A stretch of DNA of 5,207 bases, from positions 1 to 5,207 of the forward strand of contig JAISRM010000027.1 in the NCBI GenBank assembly GCA_031273645.1. The letters run 5' to 3'. Below the pieces are notes generated by a model. That model was not told the DNA's origin and searched no databases. It worked only from the letters and a program-made list of their open reading frames with translations. This DNA is from Endomicrobium sp. (GTDB taxonomy: Bacteria; Elusimicrobiota; Endomicrobiia; Endomicrobiales; Endomicrobiaceae). Within the stretch, counting starts at the first letter, position 1, and every line of letters starts with the position of its first letter. Shown here one piece after another: positions 1 to 5,207 of the stretch. The position numbers were made by a program, and so were the translations under genes.

Positions 1-402
1 GATTTTGCTTTAAGAAAAATAACGGAGCTTTCCGGCGGAGAAAGACAGAGGGCTTTAATTGCCCAGACCATAGCCCAGCAAACCGACGCGCTTGTTTTTG
101 ACGAGCCTACGGCGCACCTTGACATAGGCGCGCAGTATGAAATTTTAAATATTTTAAAACATTTAAACGCGGAATATAAAAAAACTATTATAGCTTCTAT
201 GCACGATTTAAACGCCGCAGGAGAATTTTGCGATAATCTTGTTTTGCTTGATGAAGGTAAAGTTTTAAGCAGCGGAATTCCCGAGAAAGTATTAAATTAC
301 AAAGATATTGAAAAGGCGTATAAAACCGCAGTTGTCGTAAAAACAAATCCTATGTCGCAAAAACCATACGTTATACCGGTAACGCTAAAGAACGGCGTTT
401 AA
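1..402 (+). CDS. btuD: ABC importer ATP-binding subunit, BtuD/FecE type (C-terminal part, 5' end outside window)
   Basis: This is the C-terminal 133 codons of a cytoplasmic ATPase that powers an inner-membrane importer of the cobalamin/siderophore class. The open frame runs from base 1 without a start codon, so the Walker A half lies upstream of the window. Visible in order, counting from the edge, are the ABC signature LSGGERQR (residues 10-17), Walker B LVFDEP (31-36) with catalytic Glu35, the D-loop HLD (39-41), and the switch histidine in SMHDLN (His68). The tail, with NPMSQKPYVIPV near the end, is typical of FecE/HmuV/BtuD ATPases. An internal ATG at 199 lies after Walker B and is not a real start. 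The sequence alone fixes the family. The corrinoid assignment is inferred from the cobalamin riboswitch and BtuB-like receptor immediately downstream; a haem or siderophore importer is the alternative. The gene ends in TAA about 5-20 bases before the riboswitch begins. Confidence 0.93.
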   Translation, partial: DFALRKITELSGGERQRALIAQTIAQQTDALVFDEPTAHLDIGAQYEILNILKHLNAEYKKTIIASMHDLNAAGEFCDNLVLLDEGKVLSSGIPEKVLNYKDIEKAYKTAVVVKTNPMSQKPYVIPVTLKNGV

Positions 403-406
403 CGGT

Positions 407-556
407 CGGTAATTATTTTGGCGGGGGAATCAGGTGCAAATCCTGAACAGTCCGGCTGCTGTAAGGAAAAGCGCAAACGCTGTTTGTTTTACAAAGTTTG
501 CAAACGAAGTTTTCCAAGTCAGAATGCCCGCAAGACGACAAATGAAAATTTGCCGT
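407..556 (+). ncRNA. Cobalamin riboswitch (aptamer) in the btuB leader
   Basis: The conserved cobalamin aptamer core is readable directly. GGGGAA (424-429) is followed by the P5 hairpin: TCAGG (430-434) pairs with CCTGA (442-446) around the hallmark loop TGCAAAT. P6 pairs ACAG (447-450) with CTGT (459-462), ending in the conserved CTGTAA. A variable arm is closed by GGAAAA (465-470) with TTTTCC (510-515). The B12-box-like strand AAGTCAGAATGCCCGC (516-531) then pairs back: GCGGG (421-425) with CCCGC (527-531). Loop L5 GCAAAT (436-441) is exactly complementary to ATTTGC (548-553), which fits the L5-L13 kissing interaction expected for this class. The variable arm is short compared with the large peripheral domain of many members. 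High cobalamin should reduce expression of the downstream receptor. The 5' limit is approximate because the outer stem is weak; AATTA (411-415) with TAATT (556-560) is one option. It is strand-specific and ends about 190 bases before the btuB start. Confidence 0.93.
535..556 (+). promoter_or_regulatory. Hairpin at the 3' edge of the riboswitch (candidate switching stem)
   Basis: CAAAT (539-543) pairs with ATTTG (548-552) around a GAAA tetraloop, and ACG (535-537) with CGT (554-556) extends the stem past one A/C mismatch. The 3' strand of this stem is the same ATTTGC that can pair with aptamer loop L5. The hairpin and the full kissing contact are therefore mutually exclusive, which makes this a plausible ligand-dependent switch. 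The role is inferred. Confidence 0.5.
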
Positions 557-580
557 AATTTAATCCCTAAGGAGGAAATT

Positions 581-613
581 ATGCAACGGAACGCAAAAAG
601 ACGAAAGAGATAA
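581..613 (+). CDS. 10-codon leader ORF with consensus ribosome-binding site
   Basis: ATG at 581 opens a short frame coding for MQRNAKRRKR and ends in TAA. Six of the ten residues are Lys or Arg. It is preceded by a perfect AAGGAGG (569-575) five bases upstream, which is a stronger site than that of btuB itself (AAGAGGA at 731-737). It sits 24 bases after the riboswitch and 133 bases before btuB. No longer frame continues from this start. It matches no family I recognise. Its position suggests that the riboswitch may act on translation of this ORF, with the effect passed on to btuB through RNA structure or transcription termination. The alternatives are that the AAGGAGG is a fortuitous purine run or a relic of an older gene start. 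Translation is inferred from the SD and spacing only. Confidence 0.42.
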   Translation: MQRNAKRRKR

Positions 614-642
614 GTAACAAACTTTGTAACATTTTGACACGA

Positions 643-683
643 CAGACTGCGTCTGCAGGCTTGCCTGTTTTTATAAAACAGAC
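643..683 (+). terminator. Candidate attenuator: overlapping hairpins with T-tract in btuB leader
   Basis: CAGAC/GTCTG (643-647 with 651-655) forms a small hairpin. It is followed at once by CAGG/CCTG (656-659 with 664-667) and five T residues (668-672), a weak intrinsic-terminator shape. Two alternatives overlap it: CTGTTTT (665-671) with AAAACAG (675-681), and GTCTG (651-655) with CAGAC (679-683). The mutually exclusive pairings resemble an attenuator, but the terminator stem is short and the A/T bias makes small hairpins common, so this is a tentative call. Confidence 0.3.
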
Positions 684-694
684 GAAATCTGAAA

Positions 695-709
695 ACAGCC
701 AAAGGCTGT
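695..709 (+). promoter_or_regulatory. Six-base-pair hairpin upstream of the btuB ribosome-binding site
   Basis: ACAGCC (695-700) pairs perfectly with GGCTGT (704-709) around a loop of three A residues. No T-tract follows on the plus strand, so it is not a terminator in the btuB direction. It lies about 20 bases before the btuB SD and may shape the leader RNA or protect it from decay. No function can be assigned from sequence. Confidence 0.35.
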
Positions 710-746
710 AAATTAAAAAACGAATAAAAAAAGAGGAATATAAACA

Positions 747-2561
747 ATGAAAAAAGTTTTAGCAATAGCGTTTTGTCTGTTAGTTTCTTTCTCTAATTCA
801 TTTGCGCAGGACGTTTTTTTATCTTTAACGAAATACGACGTAAAAACGGAAGAACTTCCTACAAACGTTACCGTAATTACGCAGGAAGACATTGAAAATA
901 AACATGTTGAAACTTTAGGAGAACTTTTAGCAAACGAAGCCGGAATATTTTATAAAACAAACGGAACTGCGGGCGATATGCCGACAGTTTTTATGCGCGG
1001 AGCCGCTAATGCGGCAAGGACTCTTGTTTTAATAGACGGGCATAGAGTAAACAATGCGGGCGACGGCAGCGCAAATTTTGCCGCAATTCCTGCTTCTGTA
1101 ATAGAAAGAGTTGAAATAATAAGAGGGTCTGGTTCCGCCGTTTATGGAACGGGGGCTTTCGGCGGCGTGATAAACGTGATAACAAAAAAAGCGAAAGCTC
1201 AGTCGCCAATAGCGGATTTCGGGTTTTCTTACGGCTCAAATGAAACCTTTAATCCTTATACGGTTATTCAGCACAGCGCCGACAACTTGTCGTTATTATT
1301 AGGCGGAAATATTTATCAGACAAACGGCTACAGACCAAATTCCGACTATAAAGGAACAAATCTGTTATTTAACGGCTCTATAAATATTACCGGCAATTCA
1401 TCTCTGACTTTATCGGCAAACAGTTATGACGCTGATTTTGGATATCCGGGTTCGCAGATATATCTTGACCCGGGAAGACGCAAAGACCACGCCGAATATG
1501 CAAGGGCTGAATATAATTTGAATATTGACGATAAAACTTTAAAGGTTTCCGTTTACCATTCTGAAAACGAAATATTTAACGACAGCGCGCAGATATTTTA
1601 CGGCGTCGATTACGGAGATCATTCTAAAACTTCAAATAAAACGCAAGGCGTACAGGCTGATTTTATAATTAAATCTTTTTTATTTGGAGCTGAATTTTAT
1701 AAAGAATATTACAATACGCAAAATACTGTTGACGGCGGAATTACCTCAGGCATTTTAAATGTTGATAAAAACAGAGATACGGTCGGTTTTTACGCCCAAT
1801 GGAACGCGGCATTCGGGAAACTGCATTTAATTCCCAGCTTGAGATACGACTATAACTCGGCATATTACGGTATTTTCACTCCTTCATTTTCCGCAGTGTA
1901 TAATATTTTGCAAAACTTAAAAGTTGCCGGAAACGTCGGCAAAGTTTGGCGCGCTCCGACATTTAACGATTTGTACAGCCAATGGGGCGCAAATCCGGGT
2001 TTAAAGCCCGAAGAAGGCGTTTCAAGCGATATAGGAATTGAATTTACGCAAGATAAAATAAAAGCGTCCGTTACGGGATACTATATCAATAGCGACAATT
2101 TAATAATTTCAAACGCAAATACGGGATACATTCCTGAAAACATTGATAAGTCGCAGCAGTACGGGGTTGAGATAGGCTTAGGATATATAATTACAAAATG
2201 GTTAAATGCGAGCGTGAATTATACATATCTCAACGCTGAAAATAAATCTGAAATATACAAGGGCAAAAAGCTGCAGTTTAGTCCGCAAAATACGCTCAAT
2301 GCCGTGTTAAATATTAAGCCGTTGGAAGAGTTGTTATTTTCAGCGACGGTAGGTTTTAAAGATAAATATTACTATGATGCAGATAACAGCATAGAAATGA
2401 ACGGTTTTAGCACGCTTGATCTAAGCGTTAACTACAGGCTAAATGAAAAAATTTCTTTTTGGATCAAAGGATTTAATATTGCAAACGCCGATTATCAAAT
2501 AGTTGACGGCTATCCTATGCCGAAAGCTGCAATATACTTTGGAACAAATGTGAAGTTCTGA
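747..2561 (+). CDS. btuB: TonB-dependent outer-membrane receptor, BtuB-like (corrinoid uptake)
   Basis: This is a complete 604-residue gated outer-membrane beta-barrel, close in length to E. coli BtuB (614). It takes up its ligand using energy passed on by TonB-ExbB-ExbD. Residues 1-20 are a Sec signal peptide (MKK, hydrophobic core, SFA before QD). The plug domain covers about 30-150, with ELPTNVTVITQEDI (36-49), VFMRGA (81-86), LVLIDGHRVN (93-102), VERVEIIRG-like IERVEIIRG (119-127), and SAVYGTGAFGGVINVIT (130-146). The barrel fills the rest, rich in alternating aromatic strands, with RAPTFNDLY and NPGLKPEEG motifs and a terminal aromatic strand ending in Phe, the usual BAM recognition signal. 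No classical TonB box (such as DTLVVTA) stands out after the signal peptide; FLSLTKYDV occupies that place. The start is supported by AAGAGGA (731-737) nine bases upstream and by the signal peptide. Corrinoid specificity is inferred from the cobalamin riboswitch in its leader and the upstream ABC ATPase; other TonB ligands cannot be excluded from the protein alone. It converges with the minus-strand genes. Confidence 0.93.
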   Translation: MKKVLAIAFCLLVSFSNSFAQDVFLSLTKYDVKTEELPTNVTVITQEDIENKHVETLGELLANEAGIFYKTNGTAGDMPTVFMRGAANAARTLVLIDGHRVNNAGDGSANFAAIPASVIERVEIIRGSGSAVYGTGAFGGVINVITKKAKAQSPIADFGFSYGSNETFNPYTVIQHSADNLSLLLGGNIYQTNGYRPNSDYKGTNLLFNGSINITGNSSLTLSANSYDADFGYPGSQIYLDPGRRKDHAEYARAEYNLNIDDKTLKVSVYHSENEIFNDSAQIFYGVDYGDHSKTSNKTQGVQADFIIKSFLFGAEFYKEYYNTQNTVDGGITSGILNVDKNRDTVGFYAQWNAAFGKLHLIPSLRYDYNSAYYGIFTPSFSAVYNILQNLKVAGNVGKVWRAPTFNDLYSQWGANPGLKPEEGVSSDIGIEFTQDKIKASVTGYYINSDNLIISNANTGYIPENIDKSQQYGVEIGLGYIITKWLNASVNYTYLNAENKSEIYKGKKLQFSPQNTLNAVLNIKPLEELLFSATVGFKDKYYYDADNSIEMNGFSTLDLSVNYRLNEKISFWIKGFNIANADYQIVDGYPMPKAAIYFGTNVKF

Positions 2562-2614
2562 CAGATAAGATCTGACGAATGTCAGCTGACAGATGTTGTC
2601 CGACAGATGTTATC
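2558..2614. repeat. Four degenerate 14-15-nt tandem repeat units after btuB
   Basis: The units are CTGACAGATAAGAT (2558-2571), CTGACGAATGTCAG (2572-2585), CTGACAGATGTTGTC (2586-2600) and CGACAGATGTTATC (2601-2614), followed by a partial AGACGGAT. The first unit overlaps the btuB stop codon. Unit 2 is itself a hairpin (CTGAC/GTCAG with a GAAT loop). The array fills most of the space between the stop and the terminator. It looks like slippage-derived sequence; no function is evident. Confidence 0.55.
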
Positions 2615-2624
2615 AGACGGATAA

Positions 2625-2667
2625 AAAAAGAAAAAGCCAAGACAAAATATCTTGGCTTTTTCTTTTT
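2625..2667. terminator. Bidirectional intrinsic terminator between convergent genes
   Basis: An 18-bp perfect stem (2625-2642 with 2650-2667) encloses the loop CAAAATA. The GC-containing core is GCCAAGA (2636-2642) with TCTTGGC (2650-2656). On the plus strand it is followed by TTTTTCTTTTT, and on the minus strand by an equivalent T-rich run, so it can stop transcription from both sides. It is 63 bases after the btuB stop and 17 bases past the minus-strand stop at 2685. Confidence 0.93.
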
Positions 2668-2684
2668 ATGATTTTTTAAATTGT

Positions 2685-4817
2685 TTAAGGTTTTACTTCA
2701 TAAGAATATTTTTTAAACAGTTTTACCATAAAATAAGCGGTGAGGCTTCCTATTAACGCTCCGGTAAACACGTCTGAGGGAAAATGGCTTCCGGCATACA
2801 TTCTTTCAAATCCGGCTGCAAAAGCGAGAAAAATATACCAGTACCAATATTTTTTTACAACCATGTACATAAACGCGCAAATTGCAAACGCCGCCTGCGT
2901 ATGCCCTGACGGGAAAGAGTTTGCATAAAGCCGTTCGTAAAAAACGTTTACGTTTTCGGCGCCCAAAGCCGCAAGGGGTCTTGGTCTTTCAAAATAATGC
3001 TTTAAGAACTGCGTTAACACCGACGAAACCGCAAGAACGCATATCATTAAAGCGAGGTTTGTCCAAAATTTTTCTCTTTTATTGACCCACAAAACAGCTA
3101 TAGACATTGCAAGGATCACGAAAAAACTTAAATTAAAATTTTTTGAGTCGCTAAAAGATACCGCCGATATGTAAAAATCAAGCGGGATGCATCGGATCGT
3201 GTTGTTGATAAATTTAAAAACCGCATGGTCAAAGCGGATAAGTTCGCTAAGAATTTCTTTTTTTTCGCCCAAACCTTTAGCCGTAAATTCAGGCTTGAGA
3301 TTGTATGGGTTAAAATCTTGGCATTGCGTAAAAAAGAAATTTCTGATTTTTTTGCCGTTTCTGTAAACCGCAAATTCTTCGGTTTGGGAATACGTTTTAA
3401 AAGCGCCGCCGTATTCCTGAGGATCAAAATAAAAAAAGTCGCTGCAAATAAAAATGGCGTTCTTATTTTTTAAAGGTTTCAAATTTCTCTGCCATATATC
3501 GTAAGCGTCAATTTTAGAACTTAAACAAAATATTCTCTGCTCCGGAACGGCAAACGCCAGCTGGCTTGCCAGATAACTCTTATGCGTAAAAAGAAACGGT
3601 TTTGATTTGGGCGGATATTTTGCAAGTATTCTTCTTATTTCATTTCCGACTTCTTCCCAGCCGTACAAATCGTTTGTAACGTCTATTCTTTCAGCTTCGC
3701 TAACGCCGTGTTTTATTTTTTGGGCTTGCTGCTGGGGCAAAAATTTCTCAATAGGAACAACTTTGTATATTATGTGGACGGGAGCAAGAATCAAAATGAA
3801 AATTGTAAACGCCAATGCGGCCTTGACGTAATTTCTAAACCATTTTTTATCCCAGAAATCCAAAATCATGCGGGTCGTATAAATTGCAAGGATCAGATAA
3901 CCCATAGCCGGCCAATGAGGGAGTATTTCGTTAAATAAAGCGACGCCGTTAAATAAAATAAGAGTCGGCAGACAAAAGCACGCTATCAGCAGAGCGGTTT
4001 TATCTTTTTTTATAAAAGCTTCTTTAATGCAAAAATAGGCCGCGGCTAAAAACAGCGGAAATATAAGAGGGGAAACATATCCGGCTTGCGCTCCTATTGC
4101 GCGGCCGAAATAAGTAAAAGAAAGTTTGGGAATAACGGAGCCAAAACCGTGTTTGAGCTGAAATCCGAAAGACGCGAAGTTGTTTTCTATGTTCCACGCT
4201 ATGACCGGAATAAAAATCGCAAACATTATGATAAGCGAAAACCAGAAACGTTTTTCTTTAAACCAAAACCTGTGTTTCGGCGAGAGAATAAGAAATAATA
4301 TTGCGCCGACCGCAATCATAACGGCATTGTATTTTGAAAGCAGCGCAAAACCCGACGTAATTCCAAAAAGATACCATAGATTTCTGTTTTTCGTTTCAAT
4401 TATAACGATAAAAATCAAAAATGAAAGGATCCAAAATAATGCAAGAGGGGAATCTGGAATTGATATTACGGAACCTAAAAAGGAAAATACGGGCAGAACG
4501 TTTAAAAACAGTACGCCAAAAAACGCCGTTCTTTCATTGTATAGTTTTTTTACGCATATGTAGAATATCCACGAAGCTAAAAAGAAAATTACCACTGCCG
4601 GAAATCTTACGCCAAAAGGCGTATTGCCGAAAATTTCTGAGGAAATTTTAATTATATAGGCTATCAGCGGAGGATGATCAAAATATGACAGAGATAAAAA
4701 TTTCGTATATACCCAGTAATGCGCTTCGTCAACCGTGAGTCCGGCCTGTCCGATAAAAAGAAGCCTTAATATTGCTGTAAATATATTAACGATCCAAAAC
4801 CATAGCCTATAATTCAT
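2685..4817 (-). CDS. Fused GT-C glycosyltransferase (ArnT/PMT-like) and PAP2 lipid phosphatase
   Basis: This is a 710-residue inner-membrane protein with two enzymatic parts in one frame. The N-terminal part (about 1-350) is a multi-spanning GT-C transferase using a polyprenyl-phosphate sugar donor. It shows the catalytic-loop motif DEAHYW (Asp30, Glu31), DHPPL (47-51), PDSP (121-124) and LPHW (299-302). Residues about 351-515 are a soluble, probably periplasmic, segment with LYGWEEVGNEI and FLFTHKSYLASQLAF, as in bacterial PMT_2/ArnT-like proteins. The C-terminal 524-710 is a full PAP2 phosphatase with all three motifs: K-x6-RP (Lys606, Arg613, Pro614), PSGH (636-639) and R-x5-H-x3-D (Arg672, His678, Asp682). 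It likely transfers a sugar to an envelope lipid such as lipid A and removes a lipid phosphate; the acceptor is unknown. The ATG at 4817 is chosen over the in-frame TTG at 4820 because the SD AAAGAGG (4828-4822) sits four bases before the ATG and only one before the TTG. It lies twelve bases after the upstream glycosyltransferase stop, so it is probably in the same operon. Confidence 0.9.
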   Translation of the reverse strand: MNYRLWFWIVNIFTAILRLLFIGQAGLTVDEAHYWVYTKFLSLSYFDHPPLIAYIIKISSEIFGNTPFGVRFPAVVIFFLASWIFYICVKKLYNERTAFFGVLFLNVLPVFSFLGSVISIPDSPLALFWILSFLIFIVIIETKNRNLWYLFGITSGFALLSKYNAVMIAVGAILFLILSPKHRFWFKEKRFWFSLIIMFAIFIPVIAWNIENNFASFGFQLKHGFGSVIPKLSFTYFGRAIGAQAGYVSPLIFPLFLAAAYFCIKEAFIKKDKTALLIACFCLPTLILFNGVALFNEILPHWPAMGYLILAIYTTRMILDFWDKKWFRNYVKAALAFTIFILILAPVHIIYKVVPIEKFLPQQQAQKIKHGVSEAERIDVTNDLYGWEEVGNEIRRILAKYPPKSKPFLFTHKSYLASQLAFAVPEQRIFCLSSKIDAYDIWQRNLKPLKNKNAIFICSDFFYFDPQEYGGAFKTYSQTEEFAVYRNGKKIRNFFFTQCQDFNPYNLKPEFTAKGLGEKKEILSELIRFDHAVFKFINNTIRCIPLDFYISAVSFSDSKNFNLSFFVILAMSIAVLWVNKREKFWTNLALMICVLAVSSVLTQFLKHYFERPRPLAALGAENVNVFYERLYANSFPSGHTQAAFAICAFMYMVVKKYWYWYIFLAFAAGFERMYAGSHFPSDVFTGALIGSLTAYFMVKLFKKYSYEVKP

Positions 4818-4829
4818 CAAACCTCTTTA

Positions 4830-5207
4830 TTAATTGAATTTTAATTTTATTACTTTAAAAAGATATTTTACCAGCGTCCATGGGCGAAGTTTTGACTCTC
4901 CGGATATGCGCGACAAAAATTCAATGGGGATTTCTTTAATTAAGAATTTGTTTTTTTTAAGATGATAAAGGGTTTCTGAAACTATAAAAGGATCGTTTGC
5001 CGTAAGCTTATCGGCAAAAGCGGCAAGAGTTTCTCTTTTAAACATTCTATATCCTGAAGACGGATCTTTAATTTTAACGCCCAGAACAAAAGCGATATAG
5101 CGCCTTGAAAAAGCGCTTACGAGTTTTCTCAAAAGCGTTCTTTCTTCGTCTTTGCCGCCCGAGACGTATCTTGAACCTATTACGGCGTCGCAGCTTTCTA
5201 TTGCATT
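4830..5207 (-). CDS. Family 2 glycosyltransferase, polyprenyl-phosphate sugar synthase (DPM1-like), C-terminal part
   Basis: The last 125 codons of a gene whose start lies beyond the right edge. The frame stays open to base 5207, so the ATG or other internal candidates near 5132 are not starts. Counting from the edge, DAVIGSRYVSGG (7-18), a conserved RK pair (27-28) and DPSSGYRMFKRE (48-59) are the C-terminal hallmarks of dolichol-phosphate mannose synthase-like GT2 enzymes. The nucleotide-binding and DxD portion is upstream. The protein ends soon after IEFLSRISGESKL with KVIKLKFN and has no C-terminal membrane helices, as in the short DPM1-type. Such enzymes transfer a sugar from a nucleotide to polyprenyl phosphate on the cytoplasmic face. 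The next gene, a GT-C transferase, would use that lipid-linked sugar as donor. The SD of that gene begins one base after this stop codon, which suggests translational coupling. The sugar cannot be named from this fragment. Confidence 0.9.
   Translation of the reverse strand, partial: NAIESCDAVIGSRYVSGGKDEERTLLRKLVSAFSRRYIAFVLGVKIKDPSSGYRMFKRETLAAFADKLTANDPFIVSETLYHLKKNKFLIKEIPIEFLSRISGESKLRPWTLVKYLFKVIKLKFN

Larger units (their letters stand above)
489..629. repeat. 12-nt perfect inverted repeat spanning aptamer arm and leader
   Basis: TTACAAAGTTTG (489-500) is the exact reverse complement of CAAACTTTGTAA (618-629). The first copy lies in the variable arm of the riboswitch, where it also takes part in local pairing (GCAAAC 473-478 with GTTTGC 496-501). 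The second begins four bases after the stop of the 10-codon ORF. In RNA the two arms could form a long-range helix that competes with the aptamer arm; in DNA they could be two opposed copies of one binding site. The base content is A/T-rich, so chance is possible. Confidence 0.6.

Noticed and set aside
199..402. ATG at 199 as the start of a small separate gene
   Set aside because: The frame is open to base 1 and encodes the ABC signature, Walker B and D-loop upstream of this Met, so it is internal to the ATPase.
634..639. Perfect TTGACA, a possible -35 element for a btuB-proximal promoter
   Set aside because: No acceptable -10 lies 16-18 bases downstream (657-663 reads AGGCTTG), and TATAAA at 672-677 is 32 bases away.
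430..765. Minus-strand 111-codon open frame over the riboswitch region
   Set aside because: It lies antisense to the riboswitch and leader, has low-complexity Phe/Leu-rich composition and no plausible SD, and overlaps the btuB start.
1006..1239. Minus-strand open frame inside btuB
   Set aside because: Arg/Leu-rich shadow of the btuB plug coding sequence, with no family features.
2643..2667. Possible mobile-element end or attachment site at the long inverted repeat
   Set aside because: The structure is a hairpin with T-tracts on both sides between convergent stops, fully explained as a bidirectional terminator; no transposase or target duplication is present.
4180..4563. Plus-strand 127-codon open frame inside the GT-C/PAP2 gene
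   Set aside because: Shadow antisense to transmembrane coding sequence; the minus-strand frame carries all the conserved motifs. The other plus-strand frames between 2740 and 4651 were rejected for the same reason.
1..5207. CRISPR arrays, tRNA or rRNA genes
   Set aside because: No regularly spaced repeats of suitable length and no tRNA- or rRNA-like conserved stretches were seen on either strand.

Overview
The window reads as a piece of a low-GC, Gram-negative genome. It encodes an outer-membrane TonB-dependent receptor with a signal peptide. Shine-Dalgarno sequences are purine-rich, A/T-ending codons are common, and stops are mostly TAA. The good SD sequences argue against Bacteroidota. An Elusimicrobiota/Endomicrobia-like source would fit the style, but that is only a guess.

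Left half (plus strand, 1-2561): a cobalamin (vitamin B12) uptake locus. It opens with the C-terminal half of an ABC importer ATPase (BtuD/FecE type, cut by the window edge). Next comes a 344-base intergenic region with a clear cobalamin riboswitch (about 407-556). Between the riboswitch and the receptor lie a 10-codon open reading frame with a perfect AAGGAGG ribosome-binding site, a 12-nt inverted repeat linking the aptamer's variable arm to the sequence just after that ORF, and a cluster of small hairpins. A complete BtuB-like TonB-dependent receptor follows. The receptor would bring corrinoids across the outer membrane and the ABC importer would carry them across the inner membrane; the riboswitch would shut receptor synthesis when B12 is plentiful.

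Middle (2558-2667): four degenerate 14-15-nt tandem repeat units begin at the receptor stop codon. They are followed by an 18-bp perfect hairpin with A/T tracts on both sides, which can terminate both converging transcription units.

Right half (minus strand, 5207-2685): two tightly spaced genes. The first is the C-terminal part of a DPM1-like family 2 glycosyltransferase (cut by the window edge), expected to load a sugar onto a polyprenyl phosphate in the cytoplasm. Twelve bases downstream is a fused membrane protein: an ArnT/PMT-like GT-C glycosyltransferase followed in the same chain by a complete PAP2 phosphatase domain. Together they look like an envelope-modification module in which a lipid-linked sugar is made, used outside the inner membrane, and a phosphate is removed.

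The points most worth a second look are the riboswitch/mini-ORF/inverted-repeat leader of btuB and the GT-C-PAP2 fusion. The other listed open frames inside the two large genes are shadows.
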